The translations under genes and the position numbers were made by a program. A stretch of DNA of 64,000 nt from Sweltsa coloradensis (Eukaryota > Arthropoda > Insecta > Plecoptera > Chloroperlidae). The stretch lies in the NCBI GenBank assembly GCA_024449915.1, contig JAMZAV010000322.1:62001-126000 (forward strand), in the 5' to 3' direction. Below are positions 11,366 through 21,437 of the stretch, piece by piece (positions within the stretch are counted from its first letter, which is position 1; each line of letters starts with the position of its first letter). The notes beneath the pieces are model-generated. The model ran no database searches. It had not been told where the DNA came from and worked only from the letters and a program-made list of their open reading frames with translations.

Positions 11366-11823
11366 AAAGTGATAGATGTTTCAACATGGGTATAAAGAGG
11401 TTTTTTAATTAGCAATATGTTTTTAGATTTTTTTGTTGATGTGGAAGTGTTTTTAATGTGTTTTATTAATATTGTGTTGTGTTTATTTGATATGTACAAT
11501 TTTAACATGATACGACGTATTTTATAATGTGGGGATTTTGTGTACCAAGGGTAACAGGTACGAAAGTACTACGGGGCAAATGCTCTTTCTGTTGCTCTTG
11601 CATTCAACTATTTTCTTTTATAAAATGGCATGTTATGTTAATTGATATGAAAAAAATGAATGCAAAATATTAATAAATAATAAATAAAATAAATAATATA
11701 TTCGTGTAAAATTTGAGCGTAATCGAAAAATGATCTATTAAAAAAATCACAATTTTACGCTTTTTTCGTTTAAAAAAAATTACGCTCATCCATCAACGCG
11801 GCGGGACTTAAGCGTTTTACTAG

Positions 11824-12737
11824 TAAGATATCAAAACACGAGCTAAATTCCTTTAGTAATACTAAAACCCCAATATAGGCCTACATTATAAGGAAAGTGG
11901 AAACCAACTAAAAACAGCAGCTGTGAAGTGTCCACTATTAACAAATGGTTATGCAAATGGCATGGCAGCAGGTGCTGCCAATATTATTACTGTATGCACA
12001 CATCAACGCTACTGATAAAAATCTCGTTCATCATTTGCAATCGCTTGTTACAAAATGAAAATGACAATGTTAAGATATGGGTTTATTTACTCTTAAATAG
12101 TGTGTTTACTCTTATGATGTGACGAAGAAATTGTTATCCATATTTCGTAGTAATTTATAGAGCGAATAACAGCAAATTATACAAACAGTAATTAAAAATA
12201 AATGATTCATATTGATGGAACCCCGATAAATAGAATATGAGCGAATTAGAGAGAGATTTGGCCTTGTAATAATTGTTGAATTAGCCTACAATTTATTTGT
12301 AATAAAACGGTACATTGGTTTATGAAATAAATTTCACTCAAATGTAAATATGTTGTACAAAATATTACATTAATTATATTTCCGAGCAAGTGTCACAGTA
12401 ATCGTTTGATACATTACATATCACATTATTATATAGGGCCTATACTGCGTCAAGAATATCCAATTTCGTTTGTGTTTTCCTGTTCAAATTAATGATGTAC
12501 CCTAATTCATATAAATAAATGTAATGCTTTTATATTTATATTTTCCGCTTGTTTGTTACTTCTTCATGAATGAACTATCTACAAACTAGTATTGTACTTT
12601 GATATATACATAATATTACAATGATATTTTACTACTAAAATAAAGTGTGATTTGTTATAGACAAACAAGTTAATTCCCATTACGCAATTGCAATTTCCCT
12701 ATCAAAAAGGCTTTCATTCTGTCATTGGAAATTTACC
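11824..12737. other. No gene seen
   Basis: AT-rich sequence with no conserved ORF. The 64-codon frame at 11928 has no recognisable motif. Confidence 0.5.
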
Positions 12738-13446
12738 ATACCATAATAAACCCTATGAACAAACATACGTTATAAAAACGTTTTAATACGGTAAGAATGG
12801 TATTTTAATGTTTGTTATGGAATTACCAAAATAATACGTATGAAAAATCGTATGCAAAAAAACATGTAAAATACCGCATCTCGATTAACGTTTTTAAAAC
12901 GTTATTATACGGTTACAAATGGTATTTGAAATTATTACATTTTTAAATTTCAAATACAAAACACATACAAATTGGTAACACCGCAACGTTAAAATAACGG
13001 TATTTAAATAACGTTTTAATAACGTTTTTAATGGTTATTAATATAACGTTTTTTCATGGTTATTAAAATACCAATTACATACGGTTATAATTTGGTATTG
13101 CCGTAACGTTAAAATAACGGTATTTCAGTAACGTTTTAAAAACGTTTTAATACAGTAATAAAGATTACGTTTATTTCATAATTATTAAAATAGCAATTTC
13201 ATATGTATAAATTTGAAGTTGCCTAAACATTACAAATAAATGTGTATTATTAGCGTTTTAATAACGTTATTTATGGTATTTAATATTACCTTTTTTTCGT
13301 GGTTATTGAAATACCAACTACAAACGTATAAACTACGGTATTGCCGTAACGTTATTTAACGGTATTTCAATAACGTTTCAAAAACGTTTTTATACCGCCA
13401 TAAATATTACAATTAATTCATAATTATTAAAATACTAATTGAATAA
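12738..13446. repeat. Satellite-like tandem array, about 120-bp units, rich in AACGTT
   Basis: About six diverged units of roughly 105-125 bp begin near 12738, 12875, 12979, 13098, 13219 and 13342. A typical unit opens 'gccgtaacgttaaaataacg', continues through 'taacgttttaataacgtttt', and ends 'acggttataatttggtatt'. Each unit holds several copies of AACGTT/ACGTTT and 'ggtatt', many of them palindromic. No coding frame. Confidence 0.8.
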
Positions 13447-13784
13447 TGAATTCTTTTATTGTTATAAGTCAGTCTAAGTTAGTTCTGAGATAACTAAAAA
13501 AAGCTGTGCCGATATTCATTAATAAATGTGTTTTGACTCTTTTGAGTATTCGTCAAGCAAAGTAAGTATAGGCTCTATACTTGGCTGTTCGAAATAGAAC
13601 CGTTGAGTGATATAGACAAATCTGCTTTGGAACCTGGTAATCAGGTGAAGACATAAAATAAAGTAACGATTTATCTCGTGAGATGATAAGAGGTGATATT
13701 TTAAATAATGTTTCGTGGGAACCTGCAGATGGTGCAATTCATGCCTCTCTTCAGGGGGGGGGGATGTCCGAGGACTGTTTACCC

Positions 13785-13925
13785 TTACATTCGCATTAAC
13801 GACTGAGGGGAAACCTTGTAAAAAACCGTCAGTCAGGGTTTCCGGTCTCGACGGGGTTTGAACCCGGGACCTCTCGAATCACAGTCGCGCGTCTAGCGCT
13901 CGAGCCAACACTGTCGGTAATACTA
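13785..13925 (-). repeat. tRNA-derived SINE
   Basis: On the minus strand, 'GTTGGCTCGAGCGCTAGACG' (A box) is followed by GGTCCCGGGTTCAAACCCC (B box and T-arm), then a tail 'GGTTTCCCCTCAGTCGTTAA' similar in style to the tail of the SINEs at 14614 and 20556. The T-stem is well paired. No clean acceptor stem and CCA-side end were seen, so I call a SINE, not a tRNA gene. Confidence 0.6.
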
Positions 13926-13977
13926 TCACTAATAAGCAGTGATTGTAGACTGTAAAGGACAAATAATTGCAAAAATT

Positions 13978-14062
13978 AATTGCTGGATTTGAGCCTGCGT
14001 TCCTTAGTGTCACATCGTTTGAAACCTGCGGCCAACCGCATGAGCCACCGCGGACCTCCAAA
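13978..14062 (-). repeat. tRNA-derived SINE head
   Basis: The minus strand gives 'GTGGCTCATGCGGTTGGCCG' (A-box region) and 'GCAGGCTCAAATCC' (B-box region) about 45 bases on. It differs from the neighbouring SINE, so it is either a second family or an older copy. Confidence 0.5.
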
Positions 14063-14613
14063 TAAAGATAAAGATAAAATTGTATTATATGAAGGAGGTG
14101 GGCGTGGGCCCAATCAGTGCCATAACCGATTTGTTATGGGGGGCTTATACATTATTTGTAGGAATGCACGTTTTCTTGGAAGTGAACTTACAATAGTGTT
14201 GTTAAAATATGACAGTAGCATTCCTCCATTCAAAAATAGGCCAAGGTAAAAATATAATTTGGCTTTAGATTCAACAAGTTTTCGAGGGTTTTCGTTTATC
14301 GCATTTCTTAATCTAATAAACAATTAGATTGCAAAATGGATAACGCAAAATAAAATATGGATAGCTGGTTAAACAAAGGGGTTGCTAGAGAAGAAGAGGG
14401 GTTAATTTCTTGGTGTCAAAGTGCCGTGAAGTTAAAATATGTTAGCATTAGTAAACGCAATTTCATGTTAGAAGCTTATTTATAAAAATGTTGTTTCTAT
14501 TAGTAAAATTACTTCGAGAAAGAAGTGTAGACTGATAATGGACAATCTACAACGGATGTGGCTATAACTTCAGTGTAATTAACAGTTTATTAAATGGGTT
14601 AAACCACCAATCT

Positions 14614-14790
14614 GATGTGTGGTTCGTTGTCTTGTGGTTAGATCTCTCTTAATTCTTCCAATGTAGAAGATCCAGGGTTCGATTCACGCTACAGTAAGAA
14701 GTTTTAACTTTTGGGCTTCGGAATGTGATGTAAACGGTGACTTTGGAGCCGTCCTTAGCAACGAGGGGAATTAGACGGTTCAATGCTTAA
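14614..14790 (+). repeat. tRNA-derived SINE, family S1, copy 1
   Basis: The head reads 'GATGTGTGGTTCGTTGTC', then 'TTGTGGTTAGA' (A box) and 'AGGGTTCGATTCACG' (B box). The body continues 'gtaaacggtgactttggagc' and 'cgtccttagcaacga'. The same head and body occur inverted at 20556-20734, which defines a real family. Confidence 0.7.
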
Positions 14791-14974
14791 TTCAAGATAA
14801 CTTGAGTTTAAGGACAAAATATAATCAATGTTAAGGAGGTACTGTTGTATTTTATGTTGTAATTTTAAGTTGTAATTCCGGCTTTAAGCCTGAATATGAT
14901 CGTGATTATCGCCCGCAATCTGCATTGCATTGCATTATCGTCAAGAATACACCCGATTGCATTATTTCACTCCC

Positions 14975-15056
14975 ACGACGATAATGAAGCTACTGTCGCG
15001 ATGCCGCTAAGAAAAACGACGATAAAGAAGCTACTGTCGCGATGCCACTAAAAAAA
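14975..15056 (+). repeat. Two tandem 41-bp units
   Basis: Two adjacent copies beginning 'acgacgataatgaagctact' and 'acgacgataaagaagctact', each followed by 'gtcgcgatgccrctaa'. They lie directly upstream of the long-TIR element. Confidence 0.8.
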
Positions 15057-16335
15057 ATATTCAACTTTTAATTGACGACTAGTGATTTACCCGCCCCCTG
15101 ACGTCACGAAGCAACGTGGCGGAATGATGTGGGATAGATCCTCATTTAGCAAGATGACGCCTGCTGAACGGCGCAACACTTATCACGCTCTAACTTTTAT
15201 TCTATTCATAATTTGGAAAAAACCTTTGGAATAATAAGTAGTAAACATATAATTCCTTCTAAAAGTGATATCTCGAATTTTTAGACACAGCCGTAAACTT
15301 GTTATATCGATGTTCGTATTATACATGGAAAAAATATTAAAAATTATAAGTTTTGTCAACTTCTATTTGACAAATAACTTTCAATCGGATTTCAACAAGA
15401 CCTCATTCAAAGTATGCATCTGACTCTTAAGACAAGAAATAAATTAACTTTCTAGATAGAAAGTGCACTGAACGAAAATTCACACCATAGACTTATTAGC
15501 CCAGGAATTATAGATTTTGACATCAACATCCTTAACCTAAAGCTGATTTTTGGCACACATGTAGCATTTGTCATTCTTCAAACGTACAGAGAGTTCCCAA
15601 AAGCACAGACGCTTGCTTTTTCCGCTATCGCGCCAAAGGGCTTAAGTCACACTGTCACATAAAAATGCTTGTAAAACCTGAACCAACAGAGATATCTCTG
15701 TGATTTTTAGTTGAAAATAATCGGGACTATGTATGCTTTGTGCTTAATATCCAAAACATATATTATTACCATTAATATTAGTCATAAACACGAATAGTGC
15801 TGGTGCCTTACTTAGTACTTCCAAGAAAATCCCGTAAATCTTGAATAAGGTCGAGTTCACGAAAAATTATCAAGACATAATAAATATGCGTATGGCTGTC
15901 TTGTAGAAGCCACTTTTTCATTTTTTACCGTGCGATGAAAATTGACTGAGATATGACCAAAATGACAAACGGTTGCGCATCGGCACTGTAGCCAAATAGT
16001 CCGTGGAACAAGCTGCATCAACTATAAAAACATTTCAAAGCCGGAAACCTACACCAAAATTAAGGATCTGGTAAAAGACATATTTGAGAATGTTATTTTC
16101 ACTTGGGACATGCTTGGTAGCAAATAAGTCACCTGTCATGGCGTCCTGAAGATGGCGGCCAAAATAATTATTAAAACTGCTGTAACTCAAGAAGTAATCA
16201 TCAGATTTGAACAAAATGGGAATTGTTTTAATGAGTTTTTAATGCTCTACAAAAAATGTCAGCAGTTTCACCGCAAATGCAATAGTTTTAATTATATTAT
16301 AAATTATTACAATGTATTGCAATTATAGCACTTTT

Positions 16336-16337
<2 letters not shown>

Positions 16338-16370
<33 letters not shown>

Positions 16371-16378
16371 TATATATA
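16338..16378. repeat. (TA)n microsatellite
   Basis: Near-continuous TA dinucleotides of about 40 bp with one interruption, inside the long-TIR element. Confidence 0.9.
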
Positions 16379-17029
16379 ATAATAAAATATTAATAATAAA
16401 ATATATATAATGTAAAACTCGCTAGATTGCCAAGAAATTTTCACACTATACTAAAATAACGTCAATGAATCCAAAATTGTTAGTCCCGAAACGAAATTCC
16501 GGTAACTTTTTTATTAATTAATTAATTAAATCCCAATTAAAAGTTTATTATTCACGTACCACAATCACATAGTGTATCACACAAGAACAATATGACAACA
16601 ATGAACCAAAAAAAATAAGTTCCAAAAATTTATTCCAATCACTTTACTATTAATTCAATAAATTCAATTAATTAAAATTAACGACAGTAATCTCGATTAA
16701 TTTTGTAAAATTACGACAATGTGGTCGACCTTGGTATCATTTTAAAGCTAGTTTTAAGACGAATAAATGTAATGAAAAAATTATTAATTAAATTAATTAA
16801 TCACCGAATTAATTACATTTGAGTTAAATTATCCCACTTTTGACATATGTATTGTTATGTATACCTAAAACTCGATCGATCGTCATAAAAATATACTACT
16901 CTACTGACATAATGCCAATGAATCCAAAATGTCATGTCCCGAAACAAAATTCCTATAACTTACCGATTAATTAACTAATTAATTGAAGAATTACTTATAT
17001 CTCAATAATTGTTGTTATTGACAATCGTA

Positions 17030-17270
17030 AAAGTACGATATTCATGAGAAATATTTCTTCGATTATACCCAAAAACGTGGAAAGTCTAAGTTCAGAGATT
17101 TCGAAGGTCGCCTCAAAATTTCATCAAGATCGCATATGACGTTTGCCCGGTAGAGCGCAAACAAACAGACAGAAAAACAAACAAACCAAAAAAAAACGAA
17201 CTATTTTTTTTTTTTTTGGGGGGGGGGGGGGGGCGGTGAAATTGAAGTCTTTGCTTCGCTCATTCTACAA
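17030..17270 (-). repeat. Family B fragment (5' part)
   Basis: The sequence from 'aaaagtacgatattcatgag' to 'cggtgaaattgaagtctttg' and 'cttcgctcat' matches the 5' portion of family B in inverted orientation (compare 29590-29854 and 32950-33197). The CTAG end is missing. A short mirrored scrap, 'gacttcaatttcaccgcc', lies at 17503-17520. Confidence 0.75.
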
Positions 17271-17826
17271 CAACATGTGTTTAAATCAATTAATTTAAAG
17301 AAAAAAAAATAATTTTGAGTCTACCCACTCAGTTATATGTATATATATATAATTAATTCATAATTCAATTAACGGGAAAGTAGCATGAACTTAATTTTGG
17401 CCCTATTTATTTTTTTAATTATACTCGCATTGTTTATATTTGATTCTTCCGTTGGCATTTTGTATGTGCTACGTGATTGTCAACAACAATTATTGAGATA
17501 TTGACTTCAATTTCACCGCCTCCCACCCCCCCCAAAAAAAAAATTAGATGAGAAAAGTTATAATCTTTGATATTTTTTTCATGTATAATACGTACATCGA
17601 TATACCAAATTTACGGATGTGTCTAAAAATTCGAGATAATCACTATGAGAAGAAATGATATGTTTGCTACATATTATTCTAAAGGTTTTGTCCAAATGTC
17701 GAATGGAAACAAAGTTAGAGCGTGATAAGTGTTGCGCCGTTCAGCAGGCGTCAACTTGAGAAATGAGGATTTATCCCACCTTCTCGTCACGTGACTTAGC
17801 GCTCCGCCCATCACCAGTCGTCAATT

Positions 17827-18344
17827 GGCCAGATTGCTTTACGTACTAAGAATGGATCGAGTGTCCGAGAGTATGTCTGCCTATCTGTCTGTCTAGGAGA
17901 GGCGCATACCAGGCGATACAATGAGAAGGGAAGGGGTGTTGCAGAGTCTTTGACTCTTTTGTTCAATTGTTAGTTCCTTTGATCGTTTACATAGTCGAAC
18001 ACTTTACCATCGGTCACAAAACCGTCGATGACAAAACCATTTCTGAAGAGAAAACCATCGAACAGAAAACCGTCGAACAGTTTATTCGGTCCCCGCGAAC
18101 ACTGGTGAATTCGTGTAGGAATGTTCCTGCTCCACGCGATCACACGCAATTGTTGCCAAAACGTTTAATCTACTGTTGTTCGTCATCATATAATTTAAAA
18201 TGATCCGAATCCTAATAATAACAATAACTAATTTATAACGAGCCCCCACTTGTCGCCGTCTAGGGAGTGACAAGACTAAAACTACAGTTCAACAATTAAA
18301 ACACACAAATACTCATATAATTATGTAATTAATATCTAGGTTAT
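17827..18344. other. No gene seen; short internal repeats
   Basis: Around 18010-18085 'aaaaccgtcgatgac' and 'aaaaccatcgaacag'-type phrases recur four times. The 78-codon frame across them is repeat-derived and shows no known domain. Confidence 0.5.
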
Positions 18345-18545
18345 AGCTCTTATTATAATAACTTGACGCCAGAACACGGGAATAGTCCTCCGTTAAATAC
18401 ACTTAAAATACATCCACTGTTTATAAGAACTAGCGTGGTAACACGGGAACAGTTCTCCGGTTTAATACACTGAATAATATATAATAACACTTATTAATAA
18501 CTTGACACCGCAACACGGGAATAGTCCTCCGGTTTAATAGCTGCA
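18345..18545 (+). repeat. Tandem repeat, three units of about 70 bp
   Basis: The phrase 'aacacgggaatagtcctccg' (with variants) occurs at about 18373, 18440 and 18512, each time after a 'taataacttgac'-type stretch and before 'tttaatac'. Confidence 0.7.
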
Positions 18546-18742
18546 AGAATAATAACTGTAAACAAGTACACTAAGGGTAGCCACGAGACCCAAGACCTAC
18601 GCTCAGGAACCTCCCCTTTGCGCTCGCGTCCCGGTCACACACTGCTGTCTCGCCTTCACCCCCTCCAGTCGCACGTCGCCCACTGGCCTCATGGGGGTGG
18701 GGGTGACAACCTTATAATGAGTGTCAAAATTAAAAAAAATCA

Positions 18743-19035
18743 GTTTATGTCATTCCGTGCGATTGTGGTAAGACCTATTTTGGTGAATCAAAGAGACCAT
18801 TAAACATTCGTATACGCAAGAACACAAAAATAATGTTAACAAGAAATTATCAGCCATTTCATTGTTAGCTAAACATTATGAAAGTCGAGAAAATCATTCT
18901 ATAAAATGGCATGAAACCAAGATTATTTTAAAAGAGGAAGATATGTTAAAGAAAAAATCAAAGAAGCTGCTGTAATAAATAATAATTTAAATTCAATCAG
19001 TCAACCAAGCTATGATTTACCAGTGCTTTAGGTGC
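18743..19035 (+). pseudogene. Penelope-like element fragment: GIY-YIG endonuclease domain
   Basis: Translation from 18743 gives VYVIPCDCGKTYFGES, the GIY-YIG core as found at the C-terminus of Penelope-like elements (normally IYxIPCxCGxxYIGxT), then KRPLNIRIRK with the conserved Arg. After a one-base shift near 18815 the frame continues with 'LAKHYESRENHSIKWHETKI', an E-rich stretch, 'IKEAAVINN' and a final SYDLPV, matching the family's HxIxW...E...REA...LP tail. No reverse transcriptase lies upstream, so this is a 3'-end fragment, as expected of 5'-truncated copies. The domain nicks DNA to prime insertion in intact elements. Confidence 0.75.
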
Positions 19036-19853
19036 TATAGCTGTAAACAGAAGAACTGTAACAAGAACCTGAAGAAAAAGCTGGAGTAGCTTTGAAATAT
19101 CGTTCAAATATAAAAATAAAATATAACCTGTGTCAAGTTTTAAAAATGTGTTTATTGTAATATATCCAGGTTAATAAGTAGTGCATTGTGTAAAAGTACA
19201 TAATATGTTTCAATTTAGCGATATGAAGTGGATGCAGGAAGCGAACCTGAAGTCTTTACACATTTGTGTCCTGCATCCATTGTAAATAAAACTAAAATTA
19301 AACTTAACTAAACTAACAAACTAACATTGCATGACATGCATGCCTTTTGATGAAAATGATGAGATAAAAAGAAATCAAATACATTAAATTGATATCAGTC
19401 AAGTAATAAGAAACAAATTTATGAAACTGGTTAGAAAAAAGTGAAATACAATGTTTATATTGATATGAGTAATAAAATAAGAATACTACTTTTTGAAAAT
19501 GAATCGATTCAACCGGAAAAGAAGCCAATGTAATATGTTCTTCGCGCTTGCACTTGCAACATTTGTATTTTAATTTATTCAAGATTTTTGAGAGCAGACG
19601 GATGAAATTGTATAGAACGTGTCTACGGTACATAATAATATAATAATATTAAATGAATGGAATTCTCTTCTACGACTAAGACTAACTCTTCTAAGAAATA
19701 CGTTTAATTAAAAAAAAAACAGCTTCATTTACGCTTACTTATCATGACCTTATCAATATCTTCATTCAAACTGTTTTAGACGTTGAGCAATACAAGTGTT
19801 GTTTGAAGACTATAAATTATTAAAAATTACAATTTTGAGACCATCACCAACAA
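19036..19853. other. Probable 3' flank of the Penelope-like copy, then no gene seen
   Basis: A small hairpin, 'gtggatgcaggaagcgaacc' against 'tgtgtcctgcatccattg', lies at about 19229-19284. The rest is AT-rich. The 106-codon minus-strand frame at 19313-19633 has no recognisable domain and a composition typical of AT-rich spacer. Confidence 0.45.
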
Positions 19854-20407
19854 CGGCGCCTACAGGGTTGGCTTGGTGTGCTTTAAATTTTATGTCCCCT
19901 TCCGAAAATCAATTCTGCAACTGAGTGGGTAGACTCTAAATACGAATTTATTTATTTAAAAATATATTTATATTTAAAAAAATATTAAACATTTTATTTA
20001 CGATTTTCAGGAAGTTAGTTGTGAGTCGGTGCGTCCACATATTTTAGATTGTAGATAGAATAAATAGGGGGTTGTCATGTTATTGAAAATATATTGTGTC
20101 GGCGTGCGTTGTACCAACGCATCCAAAAATTATTTAAATGATCTTGAGTGTTTTCAAATTAACATCAATTTGGAATGATCTCTTTAAGCAGCTGGAATGT
20201 AATTGTGTGTATTGCATCTGATTAGATGCTCTAAATATTTCAAATTTGATTGGGATGTTTTAATTTTCTATTTTTAATGCATTTAAATAAATAAATAAAT
20301 AAATTTTAAATTTTAAATTTTATTTAGAGTCTACCCACTCAGTTATATAACTGATTTTCAGTGGGGGACTTTAAATCAAAGCGACCAAGCCAACCCTGCA
20401 GGCCCCG
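19854..20407. mobile_element. Small TIR DNA element with arms of about 130 bp
   Basis: The left arm begins CGGCGCCTACAGGGTTGG, followed by 'cttggtgtgctttaaatttt', and reaches 'aactgagtgggtagactc'. The right arm is the inverse, ending CCAACCCTGCAGGCCCCG. The middle is AT-rich and non-coding. Arm fragments occur at 3478-3560 and about 17290-17345. A clear target duplication was not found, so the superfamily is undetermined. Confidence 0.7.
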
Positions 20408-20555
20408 ACGCAATCGACGAGTGAGCGATAACCAACCAAAGATCGATATTTGTAATAGGAAATATAGCAATCAGTGGTATGGACAGTGCGAACACCCGCG
20501 AATCAACGCCAGAATCAACAAGGCCGATTCAGAACAACTCTGAAATTTATTATGT

Positions 20556-20734
20556 GCTTCGTTGCTAGGACGGCTCCAAAGTCACCGTTTACAAACTCCT
20601 AAGACAAGAACTGAAGGACTTAAGTCCAAATCAGAAGTTAAAAAACTTCTGACTTCAGCAGCAGAAATCGAACCATGGACCTTCTGCATTGGTAGCAGAT
20701 ACGCTAATAACAAGACCAATTCGAGCCACACGTC
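20556..20734 (-). repeat. tRNA-derived SINE, family S1, copy 2
   Basis: The minus strand reads 'GACGTGTGGCTCGAATTGGT' (A-box region), 'ATGGTTCGATTTCTGC' (B-box region), a middle section, then 'GTAAACGGTGACTTTGGAGC' and 'CGTCCTAGCAACGAAG'. It matches 14614-14790 in head and tail but carries a longer middle containing a small hairpin of AGAAGTTNNNTAACTTCT type. Confidence 0.75.
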
Positions 20735-20774
20735 ATTATTATAATTTGCCTTATCACGGGGTTAACACAAATCA

Positions 20775-21437
20775 GTGTATTTACTGTGTGTGTGTACTGT
20801 AGAACAGGTCGATCTAGCAAGGCAAGTCCAGCTATCGGGTATAGAAGAGGGAATGAGGGACAATGTTACTCGAACACAGGGTGAACTAACCGAACTGCGT
20901 GTCAATATCAACAATCTAGCGATTAAAATAACGGAGGTAGCCAGTCAAGGACCACGCTCAGATCCATCTAATGTTGGCCAGACGATAACTAGCCGTGAAA
21001 TAGTACGAGAAGAGCCGGACGCAAGAGCGACTGTCAAAGAAGTGCTTTTTAAAGCTAGGCGTATCGAGACGTTTGGTTGTGGGATGCGACGCATCAAAGA
21101 AACCACTTGGCGTGATTGGTACCCGACCGGGAGATGTGCAGTGAGTGTACCCGGAACCACTCGAAAAATGTCAATGCTTGGGCCGATAGGCGATAGGGTC
21201 GAGTCTACGCAGACGGACCCGGACGCAACAAAATGTTGGCTAATTACGGGAGTGTTTGAAAGAAAACACTTAACCGTGGGTGGCCCTAGCAGTTGGGAAA
21301 CACAAGGAAGCGGTGGGGGTAGCCAGGTCCGAGTGGAGATGCAAAACATAACGCTGTTCACACAGCTGACGAAAGTGAAAATGAAGAGCTTAAACACATT
21401 CCTGCAAGAAAGCGAATGTGAAGCGAGGGAAGTATAG
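20775..21437 (+). CDS. Unrecognised 220-codon ORF
   Basis: I do not recognise this protein. Its first half is hydrophilic with heptad-like spacing (for example 'LTELRVNINNLAIKITEVAS'), which could form a short coiled coil. The second half is rich in Gly, Arg and Thr and has no zinc knuckle or protease motif. It opens the GC-richer block 20.8-25.4 kb and lies just after an S1 SINE. A gag-like piece of an LTR retroelement is one possibility; chance openness in GC-rich DNA is another, because a 174-codon frame is also open on the opposite strand (20945-21469). Confidence 0.25.
   Translation: MYLLCVCTVEQVDLARQVQLSGIEEGMRDNVTRTQGELTELRVNINNLAIKITEVASQGPRSDPSNVGQTITSREIVREEPDARATVKEVLFKARRIETFGCGMRRIKETTWRDWYPTGRCAVSVPGTTRKMSMLGPIGDRVESTQTDPDATKCWLITGVFERKHLTVGGPSSWETQGSGGGSQVRVEMQNITLFTQLTKVKMKSLNTFLQESECEAREV

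Larger units (their letters stand above)
7705..11697 (+). mobile_element. Nearly full-length CR1/L2-like LINE with 2A-like motif, PHD finger, endonuclease and RT
   Basis: The insertion starts after an A/T-rich junction near 7705 and ends in a tail of 'aataaataaataaa' repeats at about 11697, where family A sequence resumes. It has a 5' leader of about 450 bp, one long coding frame (8147-11365) and a 3' UTR of about 330 bp ending in a short A-rich microsatellite rather than pure poly(A), as is usual in CR1/L2-type LINEs. There is no separate gag-like ORF1 in this copy. Target-site duplications cannot be defined because the target is itself A/T-rich and repetitive. Confidence 0.85.
7195..11823 (+). 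mobile_element. Helentron-like element, family A, split by a LINE insertion
   Basis: The 5' end begins GGATGAGCGTAGCGAGCG and runs into 'gattccatttcactacactg', the family A 5' signature. The interior has repeated blocks of about 170 bp. The element resumes at about 11698 with 'tattcgtgtaaaatttgagc' and ends GCTCATCC, the AACGC/GCGTT stem, then CTAG at 11820-11823. T lies on both outer sides. About 4 kb of LINE sequence sits in one of the internal repeat blocks. Without the LINE the element is about 640 bp. It has no coding capacity. Confidence 0.8.
15070..17826. mobile_element. DNA transposon with TIRs of about 280 bp, non-autonomous
   Basis: The left arm (15070-about 15350) begins AATTGACGACTAGTGAT. 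The right arm (about 17550-17826) is its inverse, ending ATCACCAGTCGTCAATT. Shared blocks include the 'gcgttcagcaggcgtc' type text, 'taacttttattctattc' versus its mirror, and 'tatatcgatgttcgtatta'. Divergence between the arms is moderate. No transposase motif was found in the 2.2-kb interior, which holds AT-rich DNA, a TA microsatellite and family B fragments. Target duplication is unclear because the ends are themselves palindromic (AATT), so superfamily is not assigned. Confidence 0.75.

Noticed and set aside
12738..13446. CRISPR-like array
   Set aside because: Units are contiguous and diverged with no unique spacers, and the context is animal DNA.
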